Assembly: GCA_003235365.1 (NCBI GenBank)
Contig: QJWJ01000114.1
Location: 1 to 64,000 of the forward strand
Reading direction: 5' to 3'
Length of the DNA stretch: 64,000 nt
DNA from: Deltaproteobacteria bacterium
GTDB lineage: Bacteria > Myxococcota_A > Polyangia > Polyangiales > Polyangiaceae
Part shown: positions 37,721-46,357 of the stretch, piece after piece
How positions within the stretch are numbered: the stretch's first letter is position 1
Layout: each line of letters starts with the position of its first letter
Program-made: the position numbers and the translations under genes
The notes under the pieces: model-generated
What the model was told of the DNA's origin: nothing
What the model saw: only the letters and a program-made list of their open reading frames with translations
Databases searched by the model: none

Positions 37721-38521
37721 TCAGTCCTTCTCGGAAAACGCCGGAGCCCCGTACAACGGCTGGATCTGCGGCGGCTCCGGGTCGATCCCCGCTTGACCGC
37801 CAGTGGTGTCGGTCGCCCCTGCATCCAGGCCATCGTTGCCCATCCCTCCCGCGCCGCCGGCTCCGTCACCTTCGTCGATCGGAGCGATGACGGCACCGTA
37901 CAAGGCCACGGCTGTGGGCACGTCACCTGGCCCCAAGTCGCCGCCTGGATCGGTCGCGTCTGGTCGAGGCTTCGTCGGACGCGCCGACGTCTCCGGCTGC
38001 GTCGGCTCAGCGGAACCGGGTACGGTGCCCTCGGAGGGGCTGACGCTGCTGGGTTCGGGTCGTCCGTCACTGGAAGCAGTGCCGGGCCCGGCGGGCCCCG
38101 GTGTCGTCGGCGATTCACTCCCCGACTGCGGGTTAGACGCCGTCGGTTGAGCTGATTGCTCCCCACCCTGCTTCTGCATCACGTCCGAACTCGAATCATC
38201 ATCGCTGCCGCACGCCGCCGCGGCCAAGGACGCGCCCAGCACGGAACCGAGCAACACCGCCGTGGTGCGACGCCCCGCCCTGGCAATCGCTTCGTTCGCA
38301 GAGGGGACGCCCGCGGAGCCGACGCCCTCACGCTGGGCCGCCTCGCGATTGCTGCGGTCCCCCAGCGCGAACAAACTGGCGCGTTTCAACCCGCTCAACG
38401 TGGGCATCGGCTCCACCGCCTCGCCAAATCCCGAAGGCAACGCTTGCTCGCAAAATGGGCAGACGGTCTCGGCCGCGCGCAAGTGACGTTGGCATTGAGG
38501 ACAAGGCGTGAGGCGGGTCAT
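37721..38521 (-). CDS. Zinc-ribbon/TM protein with two C-terminal LYGA motifs; possible radical SAM substrate
   Basis: The 266-residue protein begins with a zinc ribbon (Cys7, Cys10, Cys21, Cys24). One membrane helix ends in a lipobox-like AAAACG near residue 104. A long Pro/Ser/Thr/Gly-rich tail follows, with two similar short motifs: VALYGAVIAP at 205-214 and QPLYGAPAF at 254-262, the second close to the C-terminus. Its ATG overlaps the stop of the radical SAM/SPASM gene by 4 bp, so the two are translated together. Enzymes of that class usually modify a neighbouring small peptide, and the repeated aromatic LYGA motifs would be natural target sites. This is inference; it could also be an unrelated sensor-like membrane protein. 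Confidence 0.75.
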   Translation of the reverse strand: MTRLTPCPQCQRHLRAAETVCPFCEQALPSGFGEAVEPMPTLSGLKRASLFALGDRSNREAAQREGVGSAGVPSANEAIARAGRRTTAVLLGSVLGASLAAAACGSDDDSSSDVMQKQGGEQSAQPTASNPQSGSESPTTPGPAGPGTASSDGRPEPSSVSPSEGTVPGSAEPTQPETSARPTKPRPDATDPGGDLGPGDVPTAVALYGAVIAPIDEGDGAGGAGGMGNDGLDAGATDTTGGQAGIDPEPPQIQPLYGAPAFSEKD

Positions 38522-39843
38522 GGCGATGCAGGCTCCTGAGCGTTTGGAGGTATGGGCTCTTCGATCAAGTCGAACCTACCGCGGTCGAAAGGCAACCCGG
38601 GGGCAGTTTCACTGAGAACGACACGTTCTCGTTTACCAGCTCGCTGCATTTCCAGGGCCCGATGATGACAGTAGGGGTTATTTCCCGGCCTGCCGAAAAG
38701 GCTGTGCCCCATCCACGTGCACCCGGCTCGACACTCGTTGGCGTAATAGCAGGTACGACAATACCCCCAAAGATCCTCCACGGTTCTGTCGCGGGTGTAG
38801 CGCAGCCGCGCCGAGCGCTCCCAAACGTCGCGCAGCGAGGAATCGAGAATGTTTCCCCCTGCCCAATCTTCGGTTTGCAGGGACGGGCATCCTTTCAACG
38901 TTCCATCGGCCTCGATGCCCAACGTGGCCCGCCCAGCCCCGCACGACCCGGAGTGCCCGCCGGGGACGTGCTGGCGCAGCAGCCGTTCGTGGGGTCCGAA
39001 GTAGCCCACGTTGTTTCCCGGGTAGATCCTGACCTTGCCGGCGCGGGCTCGCGGCACGAGGTCGGCGAGCAGGGGGAACACCGTGAGCAACTCGTAGGGC
39101 TGCAACATCACGTCTGGTTGGTCCGCGGCGCGGCCCATCGGCACCGTCAATTGCAATTGCCAGCCGTGGGCCCCGTGGGCGACCAGCACGTCGAGCAACG
39201 GCGGAAGGGCGGTGTACGTCCAACGGTTGATCTGGGTATTGACCGAAACGGGAATGCCCGAGGTGCGCAGGTTCTTCAGCGCAGCCAGTGCAGCGTCGTA
39301 GGACCCTTCGACGCCGCGCAGCCGGTCGTGTGCCTCCCGCAAGCCATCGATCGACACGCTGACGCTCATGAGGCCGGCCGCTTTCGCCTGCCGTGCGCGT
39401 TCTGGAGTAACTCCGCGCCCGCCCGTGGTCATCGTACAGTCCATGCCCAACCGGCGCACTTCCCCGACAATCTGCGTCCAATCCTCACGGAGGTAGGCTT
39501 CGCCTCCGATGAGCGTCACTTCCTTGATCCCCAGCTCGGCCATTTGTCGGGCAAGATCGAAGCATTGTTCCGTGCTCAATTCGCTGGGTCTCGAGCGCCC
39601 CGCACGCGATCCACAGTGGCGACAAGCCAAATCACACGCAAGCGTGATCTCCCACACGGCGTAGATCGGGCGCGTCCGCTGATCCTTGACACGCGCCGTC
39701 GCTTCGAGCGGTAAGTCGCGACGCGCCGCTGGAGCTAGAGGTGCCAACGGCAGAGACCGTTTCGGGGGGCGACGCAACAGCCGCGGATCGATGGTTTCGT
39801 TCGTGACGTCGGCGCGATCGGGAGTCTTCCTCCCGTCAGTCAC
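38518..39843 (-). CDS. Radical SAM/SPASM-domain enzyme
   Basis: A GTG at 39843, overlapping the upstream stop (GTGA), gives 441 residues; longer readings enter the upstream gene. The radical SAM cluster is C-x3-C-x2-C (Cys70, Cys74, Cys77 in ITLACDLACRHCGSR). VTLIGGEAYLREDW is the GGE motif and SVSIDGLREAHDRLRG the beta-5 segment. The C-terminal SPASM region is complete: CGAGRATLGIEADGTLKGCP, GNILDSSLRDVWERS, then CRTCYYANECRAGCTW. SPASM enzymes bind extra 4Fe-4S clusters and typically modify peptides (anaerobic sulfatase maturases, sactipeptide and cyclophane synthases). The two neighbours are coupled by 4-bp overlaps. Confidence 0.93.
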   Translation of the reverse strand: MTDGRKTPDRADVTNETIDPRLLRRPPKRSLPLAPLAPAARRDLPLEATARVKDQRTRPIYAVWEITLACDLACRHCGSRAGRSRPSELSTEQCFDLARQMAELGIKEVTLIGGEAYLREDWTQIVGEVRRLGMDCTMTTGGRGVTPERARQAKAAGLMSVSVSIDGLREAHDRLRGVEGSYDAALAALKNLRTSGIPVSVNTQINRWTYTALPPLLDVLVAHGAHGWQLQLTVPMGRAADQPDVMLQPYELLTVFPLLADLVPRARAGKVRIYPGNNVGYFGPHERLLRQHVPGGHSGSCGAGRATLGIEADGTLKGCPSLQTEDWAGGNILDSSLRDVWERSARLRYTRDRTVEDLWGYCRTCYYANECRAGCTWMGHSLFGRPGNNPYCHHRALEMQRAGKRERVVLSETAPGLPFDRGRFDLIEEPIPPNAQEPASP

Positions 39844-40499
39844 GTCTCGAACCCCTCGGGGTCCACCGTTGGGTGGTGGGTCAGCACCGGGTACAGGGAC
39901 TCGATCAGCAAGGGATCGACGCGGCACAACTGCAGGCGCGCGTGACAACGATTGTAACCGCGACACGCTGCCTCGATGGCCTCGTTGCGCCGCGCAACGG
40001 CACGCGACTCCGGCTCGAAGCACGCCTCACGGCGCGCGAGAGCCCCCTCCAGTTCCGTTTGTCTCGCTTTGACCTCCGCGGTCAACTCCACCAGTGGTTG
40101 GCAGCGCGGGTCCTCCTCCAGGCGTCCGATCAGCCCGCGCACGAACTCATTCTGTCGATGACCCGCAGTCGAAGCGATCGCCACGTTGAGATCGATTGGA
40201 AACAAGAACTTGAACAGGGGCGCGTCGCGGCGACCGTCACACGCCTGCAGCGCAGCATCGGCGAGGTGGGTGACGGCTCGATCGACGAGTTCGTCGCGAT
40301 AGGCGATCTCCGCCGTCGCCGCCAAGCGCTGGGTGCGCGTCGCTTCGTAGTTTTGCTGGGCGGCCACCAATTCGTCACGGACGTACAACAGCTCGTCGAC
40401 GATCGGCGGTGCCAGCTCGTGCGCCTGCATACGCGCGACCAGAAACGACACAGCTCGCAGGATGGTCGGCACGCCATGGTCTTCGCTCAAACGGTGCAC
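39840..40499 (-). CDS. Coiled-coil protein of unknown function, first gene of the radical SAM operon
   Basis: A GTG at 40499 starts 219 residues. The sequence is mainly helical, with heptad-like stretches around residues 35-75 (LYVRDELVAAQQNYEATRTQR) and 135-175 (ELTAEVKARQTELEGALARR). Three Cys lie near the C-terminus (EAACRGYNRCHARLQLCRVD). I do not recognise a family. Its TGA overlaps the radical SAM GTG, so it is co-translated with the enzyme and may be an accessory or partner protein. Confidence 0.7.
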   Translation of the reverse strand: MHRLSEDHGVPTILRAVSFLVARMQAHELAPPIVDELLYVRDELVAAQQNYEATRTQRLAATAEIAYRDELVDRAVTHLADAALQACDGRRDAPLFKFLFPIDLNVAIASTAGHRQNEFVRGLIGRLEEDPRCQPLVELTAEVKARQTELEGALARREACFEPESRAVARRNEAIEAACRGYNRCHARLQLCRVDPLLIESLYPVLTHHPTVDPEGFET

Positions 40500-40804
40500 T
40501 CGTGCGTCTTATCACTCCTCGGGGCAGAGCACCAATGGCCCCGAGCGGGGCGATTGGCGGGATACGATGTAAGACATCGACCAACGCTGGACTCGCGCCC
40601 CGGGCCAGGTTGATGGTAGTAACCGATCCCCAGACGCCACCACGTCGGTCGTTCGAGGTCCGCACGCGGTCGGACTTCTCGGTGTTGGTTGGTGTGGGCG
40701 CGAAACGATGAATTTGTGTAGGTGGAGTCGAAACAGGCAAGCTGCAACGGCCCCCCCGCGCTACTCGATGGCCGCCACGGCAACGGATTGTACGCCCGAG
40801 GCCG
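40500..40804. other. Divergent upstream region of the radical SAM operon
   Basis: These 305 bp hold no convincing gene. The region must contain the promoter of the minus-strand radical SAM operon. On its right it abuts copy B of the structured repeat. Confidence 0.5.
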
Positions 40805-40962
40805 CTAGAGCGGCAATCAGGTTGATTGCTGCGACGAATCAAACCTCTGGCGCACCGAGCAGCGCGCAACGGGAGCCGACGGTGGCCCCGAAGAGCGCGA
40901 TCGCCGATCTCAGGGCGACTTTTCGGGGCGATTCCGTGTCGTGGCAAGCTGATCGGTGCTCC
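40805..40962 (+). repeat. Structured 158-bp interspersed repeat, copy B
   Basis: Same length as copy A (30468-30625), aligned without gaps. The hairpin at 40810-40832 has a G-T in place of an A-T pair (40812/40830), which is a G-U wobble only if the + strand is transcribed. Outer stem 40849-40863 with 40948-40962 shows A-T to G-C change at 40849/40962 and G-C to A-T change at 40861/40950, each compensated, plus two mismatches. The inner stem has A-T changed to G-C at 40903/40916. Copy B begins with the same CTAG that copy A offered to the insertion sequence. Confidence 0.8.
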
Positions 40963-41052
40963 AAATGGGCGAGCACGATTGTCGGGCAACCTGGAACGCG
41001 ACCCCGACGTCGTTGCATTTCGGCGTGGTCCGCCGCCTGGTGCGGCTGCTTT

Positions 41053-42285
41053 GTGGCGCTCACCACGGCCTGGACGGCGGAGGCCTCCCCTTCGGACCTT
41101 TTCGGCCTGGGTTCACGCAGCCAAGGCATGGCCGCAACCGGGGCAAGTCACGAAACCGGGTTTGCCGCCACCTACCTCAACCCGGCAATGTTGTCCCGGA
41201 CGCCGCAGCGACGGCTCGCCCTCGGCGCTGCATCGACGCTAATGTCGTTGGACGCGACCTGGGCGACACCTGACCAAGCCCCCTTCCAGTCGCTCGACGA
41301 TGACACCGAGGCACTGGTATTCGGCGTGACCGCGCCGCTGCCGCTCCCCGCTCCCGTGGAAGATCGCCTGGTGCTCGGCCTGGGCGTATCGACGCCGGGC
41401 TCGACGATCGCGCGCGTCGACATCGCCGCGCCGACCCAGCCGCGCTTCCCCCTGGTGAGCAGCCGGGCCGAGTCCCTTTCGTTCAATTTGGGCGTAGGAG
41501 CCCGGCTCAGTTCGGAGTTGACGGTGGGAGTTGGCACCATGCTGCTGGCCAGTCTCGAAGGGAGCGTGGCACTGGACGCCGGCGGGGACGGCACGGCGCG
41601 CAGCCTGACCGACGACCAGTTGGTCTTGACACAGGCGCCGTTGGTTGGCGTCGCCTATTCGCCCACCGACGAGCTGAGCGCCGCGCTCGTTTGGCATTCG
41701 GAATTGCGGTCGGACTTCGACATGGTCGTCACCGTCAACGACCTGGGCTCGCTCGTCATCCCGGACCTGAACGTGGTCGGTCTCGCCCAGGTCGATCCGG
41801 CACAACTGGTTGCGGAGGCAAGCTACCGCACCGAATCGTGGACGGCGGCCTTCGGTCTCGCCTACAAGCGCTGGTCGAACATCGATGGCTTCGCCGGCGC
41901 AACGGTACGCTGTCCGGCACAACGCCCGGACTGCGACGCGCCATCATCGAGAAGCCTCGGTCTACGCGATATCTGGGTTCCGCGAGTCGCCCTGGAACGA
42001 GCGGTGAAACTTCCGGGCGCGACAGCGTTGATCCGCGCCGGATACTTCTACGAACCCAGCCCGCTACCGGCGGCGTCGAGCGACCTGCGCGTGTTCGACA
42101 ACCCGAGGCATGCGCTGACTGCCGGCTACGGACTGGACCTGGGCAATGCACCAGCGAGCGTGGCGTTGGGGATCGCCGCCCAATACCACGTGCTGGTCGA
42201 ACGCGAACACCCAACGACCCCCACCACGGTACGCACGAGCGGCAACGTCTGGTCCATCGCTTTCGACGCGGAGGTGACGTTCTGA
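41053..42285 (+). CDS. FadL/OmpP1-like outer membrane protein 1 (start uncertain)
   Basis: The GTG at 41053 gives 410 residues of outer-membrane beta-barrel with the FadL-type beginning SPSDLFGLGSRSQGMAATGASHE and LNPAMLSR. The residues just upstream in frame (RPRRRCISAWSAAWCGCF) complete a convincing signal peptide, so the true start is probably further 5', yet there is no ATG/GTG/TTG in frame there until the region before the structured repeat (ATG 40768). A frameshift from ATG 40964 is possible. FadL-type porins move hydrophobic molecules across the outer membrane. The stop overlaps the next FadL-like gene's start (TGATG). Confidence 0.8.
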   Translation: MALTTAWTAEASPSDLFGLGSRSQGMAATGASHETGFAATYLNPAMLSRTPQRRLALGAASTLMSLDATWATPDQAPFQSLDDDTEALVFGVTAPLPLPAPVEDRLVLGLGVSTPGSTIARVDIAAPTQPRFPLVSSRAESLSFNLGVGARLSSELTVGVGTMLLASLEGSVALDAGGDGTARSLTDDQLVLTQAPLVGVAYSPTDELSAALVWHSELRSDFDMVVTVNDLGSLVIPDLNVVGLAQVDPAQLVAEASYRTESWTAAFGLAYKRWSNIDGFAGATVRCPAQRPDCDAPSSRSLGLRDIWVPRVALERAVKLPGATALIRAGYFYEPSPLPAASSDLRVFDNPRHALTAGYGLDLGNAPASVALGIAAQYHVLVEREHPTTPTTVRTSGNVWSIAFDAEVTF

Positions 42286-43691
42286 TGTTGCCCGACGACA
42301 GAAGGTTCGTGAAGGGTCTGCCCCATATCGCTACCGTCGTCGCACTGTTGCTCGGCGAGCGCTCTGCGATGGCCAACCCGGTCGACAGCTTCGGCCTCGG
42401 CAGTCGCTCTACGGCGATGGGCGGAGCTGTCACTGCTCGCGTCACAGACCCGAGTGCAACCTACTACAACGTCTCGGGGTTGGCGTTGGCGAAGCACACG
42501 TCGGTCAGCGGCGGCTACGTGCACCTAGCGCCCAACCTGTCACTCTCGGACGAGCCAGCACGGCTGCCGAGCATCGATGCGTGGCAAGTCGGGCTGCTCG
42601 TGCCCGGCACCCTGTTCGACCTCCCGCTGGCCTTTGGGTTGTCCGGCCAGATCGCAGGCGACACGCTCTCACGCGTCGTCACGTTCGCCGAGGAAGACCA
42701 ACGCTGGTTTCTCTACGACACGCGCCCGGAGCAGATCTACCTCAGCGCGGCTCTCGCGGTTCGGCCTTTGCCCTGGTTGGCCATCGGCGGCGGGTTCACG
42801 TTCCTGGCCTCCACTCGCGGGCAGCTCCAAATCACCGGCACCGCGGTGCAGCCGTTTGGAGACACTGACGAGTACGATTCGCAGCTGAACCACGGCGTCG
42901 AAGCCCGCCTGACGAGCGTGCGCTACCCGTGTTTCGGGGCGACGTTTTCCCCGTCGCCCCGAGTAGACCTCGGTGTGTCGTACCGTGGCGAAGGCAGCGT
43001 GGTGTTGGACGTCGACTCGAACATCGAGGGCGACGTCCAACTCGCACCCGCCCTGCGTATCCCGATAGCCTACGCGCTGACATCGGAGACGGTTCAGTCC
43101 TTCGTTCCACGCCAGTTGACGGTAGGCGGTCGGGTCGGGGTCGACGCCGATGTCGACGTGCATCTCGATCTGTCGTGGGTCGACTGGTCCGAGTATCCCA
43201 GCCCACTGAGCGCCACCAGCAGTGAACTCACCGCACGACTTCCGCCAGGGCTGACGTACACCTTGCCCGAGCTGCCGCCGCCGACTCGGTTGACCTCCGC
43301 GCGGTTGAGCGATCGGTTCGTTCCGCGAGTCGGTGCCGAGTGGCGCCCGGCAGAACGGCGATTCGGCGCCTGGGCCATTCGGGCGGGCTACGTATTCGAG
43401 CGCAGTCCCGTCGTTCGATCGAGTGCACCCCAACTGGTCGACGCCGATCGCCACACCGTCTCGCTAGGCGTCGGCGTGAGCCTGCTACCCGTCGATTACC
43501 CCGCCACGGATCCGCCCTCCGGTGCATCCGACGGTCGCTCCCAGTGGCGAGGGCACCACCTGATGTCCATCGACGCTCACGCTCAGTTGGGCATCTTGCC
43601 CACGCGCCGCCTGCCCAACACACCGGACCCTGACGACACCGCGGGAGGCAACACCGTCTCGGCGGGCTTGTCGTTGTCCTTGCGCCTCTGA
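42285..43691 (+). CDS. FadL/OmpP1-like outer membrane protein 2
   Basis: The 468-residue protein starts with a signal peptide (HIATVVALLLGERSAMA) followed by NPVDSFGLGSRSTAMGGAVTA and ATYYNVSGLALAK, the N-terminal hatch pattern of FadL/TodX channels. Alternating beta segments and the terminal LSLSLRL fit a barrel. It is a paralogue of the preceding gene and is coupled to it by a one-base TGATG overlap, so the two channels are made together. Substrate is unknown; hydrophobic compounds are usual. Confidence 0.88.
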   Translation: MLPDDRRFVKGLPHIATVVALLLGERSAMANPVDSFGLGSRSTAMGGAVTARVTDPSATYYNVSGLALAKHTSVSGGYVHLAPNLSLSDEPARLPSIDAWQVGLLVPGTLFDLPLAFGLSGQIAGDTLSRVVTFAEEDQRWFLYDTRPEQIYLSAALAVRPLPWLAIGGGFTFLASTRGQLQITGTAVQPFGDTDEYDSQLNHGVEARLTSVRYPCFGATFSPSPRVDLGVSYRGEGSVVLDVDSNIEGDVQLAPALRIPIAYALTSETVQSFVPRQLTVGGRVGVDADVDVHLDLSWVDWSEYPSPLSATSSELTARLPPGLTYTLPELPPPTRLTSARLSDRFVPRVGAEWRPAERRFGAWAIRAGYVFERSPVVRSSAPQLVDADRHTVSLGVGVSLLPVDYPATDPPSGASDGRSQWRGHHLMSIDAHAQLGILPTRRLPNTPDPDDTAGGNTVSAGLSLSLRL

Positions 43692-44173
43692 CGCGCGAGG
43701 TGTGCCCACACGACGACGGAAGTGGCTTCGCTCGTGCCGCGCGGTGTGACTCCACGCGCGGCGAGCCTTCACGTGGCCCCCTTCGACAGAGCCGGACGCG
43801 CGCGTCCAATCGCCCCCGGGGCGCCTCACGCAGGGCCGATTGCAGCGGTTCGCGCATGCGGAGCCGCGACCCACGCTCGGAGCGCAGCGGCCCGACCCGC
43901 GATCCACTGCCTCCCAGCGCTGATAACCCCGCGAATCGGCTGAGCGATCAATCTGCAAGGCGCCACCGGCGGGTCGACACGGTCTACGCTCGCCGTTGTG
44001 AAACGCTCTGGAAAGAGAGTCGCAAGGGAAGTTGTGGCAAGCTGACATTACTCGCCGTGTAACACCGAGTCGTGCTACAGGCGCTAGCTCAATCCTGCCG
44101 CGCCAAAACTGCAAGAAGTTCGTGCGCTGGCCTTCACCTATTCCCCGAGAACCTCGAGAAGAGAAGAGTTGCC
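43692..44173. other. Intergenic region upstream of fba, no gene seen
   Basis: The 482-bp gap lacks a convincing ORF or RNA gene. It should carry the fba promoter and leader; AGAGAAGAG at 44160-44168 is a plausible ribosome-binding sequence. Confidence 0.5.
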
Positions 44174-45247
44174 ATGACCGCGTTGAAACTGAAGCCCGGA
44201 GTCATCACTGGAAAAGCACTGGTGGAGCTGTTCGACTACTGCCGCGAGAACGAGTGTGCCCTCCCCGCGGTCAACGTGATCGGGTCGCACAGCGCCAACG
44301 CTGCCCTCGCGGCTGCTCGCGAAGCGAAAGCGCCCATCATCGTGCAGCTCTCGCACGGCGGAGCCTCGTTCTACGCAGGCAAGTTCCTGCCCAACGACGG
44401 TCAAAAGGCGGCCATCGCCGGGGGTGTCGCCGGCGCACATCACGTGCGTTTGATGGCCGAAGCTTACGGTGTTCCGGTCATTCTGCACACGGACCACGCC
44501 GCCAAGAAGCTACTGCCGTGGATCGACGGGCTGCTGGACGCAGGAGAACGCTACTACGAGCTGCACAAGCAGCCGCTGTTCAGTTCGCACATGCTTGATT
44601 TGTCGGAAGAACCGCTCGACGAGAACCTGGAGATCTGCGCCAAGTATCTGTCGCGCATGAACAAGATCGACATGTTGATCGAAATCGAGCTCGGCGTAAC
44701 CGGCGGTGAAGAGGACGGCGTGGACAACACCGACATCGACAACTCGAAGCTCTACACGCAACCTTCCGAAGTCCTCGCATCCTACGACAAGCTGTCCGCA
44801 GCCGGCAACTTCACCATCGCCGCATCGTTCGGAAACACACACGGCGTGTACAAGCCCGGCAACGTGAAGCTGACGCCGGTAATCCTGAAAAACTCACAGG
44901 TCGAGATCAAGAAGCAGCGCAACACCGGCGACAAGCCCGTCAACTTCGTGTTTCACGGCGGCTCGGGTTCGAGCAAGGAGGAGATCAAGGAAGCCGTCTC
45001 CTACGGCGTGATCAAGATGAACATCGACACGGACACCCAGTGGGCGTTCCTGCATCCGATCAAGAGCTACATGGACGAGCGCGACGCCTACCTCAAGTCG
45101 CAACTGGGTAATCCAGAAGGCCCCGATGCCCCGAACAAGAAGTACATCGACCCACGCGGTTGGTTGCACCTGGGCGAGAAGGGGATGGCCGACCGTCTCG
45201 TTGAGGCATTCAAGGACCTGGGCTCCGCCGGCAAGTTCGAATTCTGA
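44174..45247 (+). CDS. fbaA: Fructose-bisphosphate aldolase, class II
   Basis: The ATG at 44174 follows a purine-rich ribosome-binding site and gives 357 residues. Class IIA signatures are complete: PAVNVIGSHSANAALAAARE, LHTDHAAKKLLPW with zinc and catalytic residues, EIELGVTGGEEDGVDN, AASFGNTHGVYKPGN and FHGGSGSSKEEI. It interconverts fructose-1,6-bisphosphate and the two triose phosphates in glycolysis and gluconeogenesis. Length and motifs match the E. coli FbaA type. A strong hairpin follows the stop. Confidence 0.97.
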   Translation: MTALKLKPGVITGKALVELFDYCRENECALPAVNVIGSHSANAALAAAREAKAPIIVQLSHGGASFYAGKFLPNDGQKAAIAGGVAGAHHVRLMAEAYGVPVILHTDHAAKKLLPWIDGLLDAGERYYELHKQPLFSSHMLDLSEEPLDENLEICAKYLSRMNKIDMLIEIELGVTGGEEDGVDNTDIDNSKLYTQPSEVLASYDKLSAAGNFTIAASFGNTHGVYKPGNVKLTPVILKNSQVEIKKQRNTGDKPVNFVFHGGSGSSKEEIKEAVSYGVIKMNIDTDTQWAFLHPIKSYMDERDAYLKSQLGNPEGPDAPNKKYIDPRGWLHLGEKGMADRLVEAFKDLGSAGKFEF

Positions 45248-45263
45248 GCAATAATCGACGCCT

Positions 45264-45293
45264 CGTCTCCGACGCCCCATCGCGTCGGAGACG
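45264..45293 (+). terminator. Terminator-like hairpin after fbaA
   Basis: CGTCTCCGACGC (45264-45275) pairs perfectly with GCGTCGGAGACG (45282-45293) around a 6-base loop, 16 bp after the stop codon. No U-tract follows, so it may instead protect the 3' end. Confidence 0.65.
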
Positions 45294-45402
45294 CGTAGAC
45301 GTCGAACGGACCTCGGGCGTTGGGCCGCCCGAATCACCGCCGCGACATGCCGCGACAGCCCGCGTGGCGTCATGGGCACCGCGCGTGTAGGCTCGCTGAG
45401 CC

Positions 45403-46269
45403 ATGAACGCGCCGAAGACGCCCGAGGCACGCTGCGGCCAGGTGGTGGGGGAACGCTACGAGTTGCTCGAACTCGTCGCGTCGGGCGGACAGGGCAACGT
45501 TTACCGCGCTCGGGACAAGCGACAAGGCGACTTCGTTGCGTGCAAGGTGTTGCAGAGTCAGTTCGCCCACGACACGCACTGGCGGGAGCGCATGCTGCGA
45601 GAGGCCAAAGCACTGACCATTCTCAGCAACACGGCCGCCGTGCGCGTCTACGATCAAAAGTGGACCCGGGATGGCGCCCTGTGCCTGATCATGGAATGGT
45701 TGGACGGCACGCCACTCGAAGACCGGCTGTGCCTCGCCGAAGAGCAAGGCGTGACACTGACGCCCAAGGATCTCGTCCCACTGCTGGAGCCGATCGTCAG
45801 GACGTTGGAGGTGGCCCACGTCAACGGCATCGTGCACCGCGACTTGAAACCCAGCAACGTCTTCGTGCTCAGCGACGGGAGCGTTCGACTCATCGACTTC
45901 GGATTCGCGAAGTTCGAACGCCTGCGCGCGATGACGGCCATCGGACAAATCGCCGGGTCTCCCACCTACCTTGCTCCCGAGTGCTGGAAGGTCCAACAAG
46001 CCCAGCTCACCAAGAAGATCGACGTCTACGCCTTGGGCGTGTTGATCTTCCGTGCGCTGGCGGGTCGACCACCCTTCGAGGGAACGATGCTACAGCTGAT
46101 GCGTGACGTCCCGCATCGGCCGCGCCCGAGCTTGCACGAGATCCGCAGAGACCTCCCAATCGAGCTCGACGACTGGGTGCAGGGGGCGCTGGCGATTGAC
46201 CCAGACCAACGCTTCGACAGCGTCACGGCCCTATGGGCAGCGTTTCGCTCGGCAGCTGGTTTGAGCTGA
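45403..46269 (+). CDS. Eukaryote-like Ser/Thr protein kinase
   Basis: The 288-residue protein is a minimal kinase domain with no transmembrane or sensor part. Motifs: P-loop VASGGQGNVYRARD near residue 26, Lys in FVACKVLQ, catalytic HRDLKPSNVFV near 147, LIDFGFAK near 165, and the activation-segment end GSPTYLAPECW near 187. All catalytic residues are present, so it should be active and cytosolic. Such short free kinases are numerous in myxobacteria and control development and stress. There is no evident operon partner; it converges with the aldehyde dehydrogenase gene. Confidence 0.93.
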   Translation: MNAPKTPEARCGQVVGERYELLELVASGGQGNVYRARDKRQGDFVACKVLQSQFAHDTHWRERMLREAKALTILSNTAAVRVYDQKWTRDGALCLIMEWLDGTPLEDRLCLAEEQGVTLTPKDLVPLLEPIVRTLEVAHVNGIVHRDLKPSNVFVLSDGSVRLIDFGFAKFERLRAMTAIGQIAGSPTYLAPECWKVQQAQLTKKIDVYALGVLIFRALAGRPPFEGTMLQLMRDVPHRPRPSLHEIRRDLPIELDDWVQGALAIDPDQRFDSVTALWAAFRSAAGLS

Positions 46270-46357
46270 GGCCTACCACGCGGCCCCTTCGAAAGGCCCA
46301 GGGTTCGCCGCGACACGGCCCGTGCTCTACCGTTTCGCTGGGCTCTGGGGCGGAGCG

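Noticed and set aside
44030-44060. Sigma-54-like TGGCA sequence before fba
   Set aside because: The matching -12 element (TTGCA/T) is not found at the required spacing.
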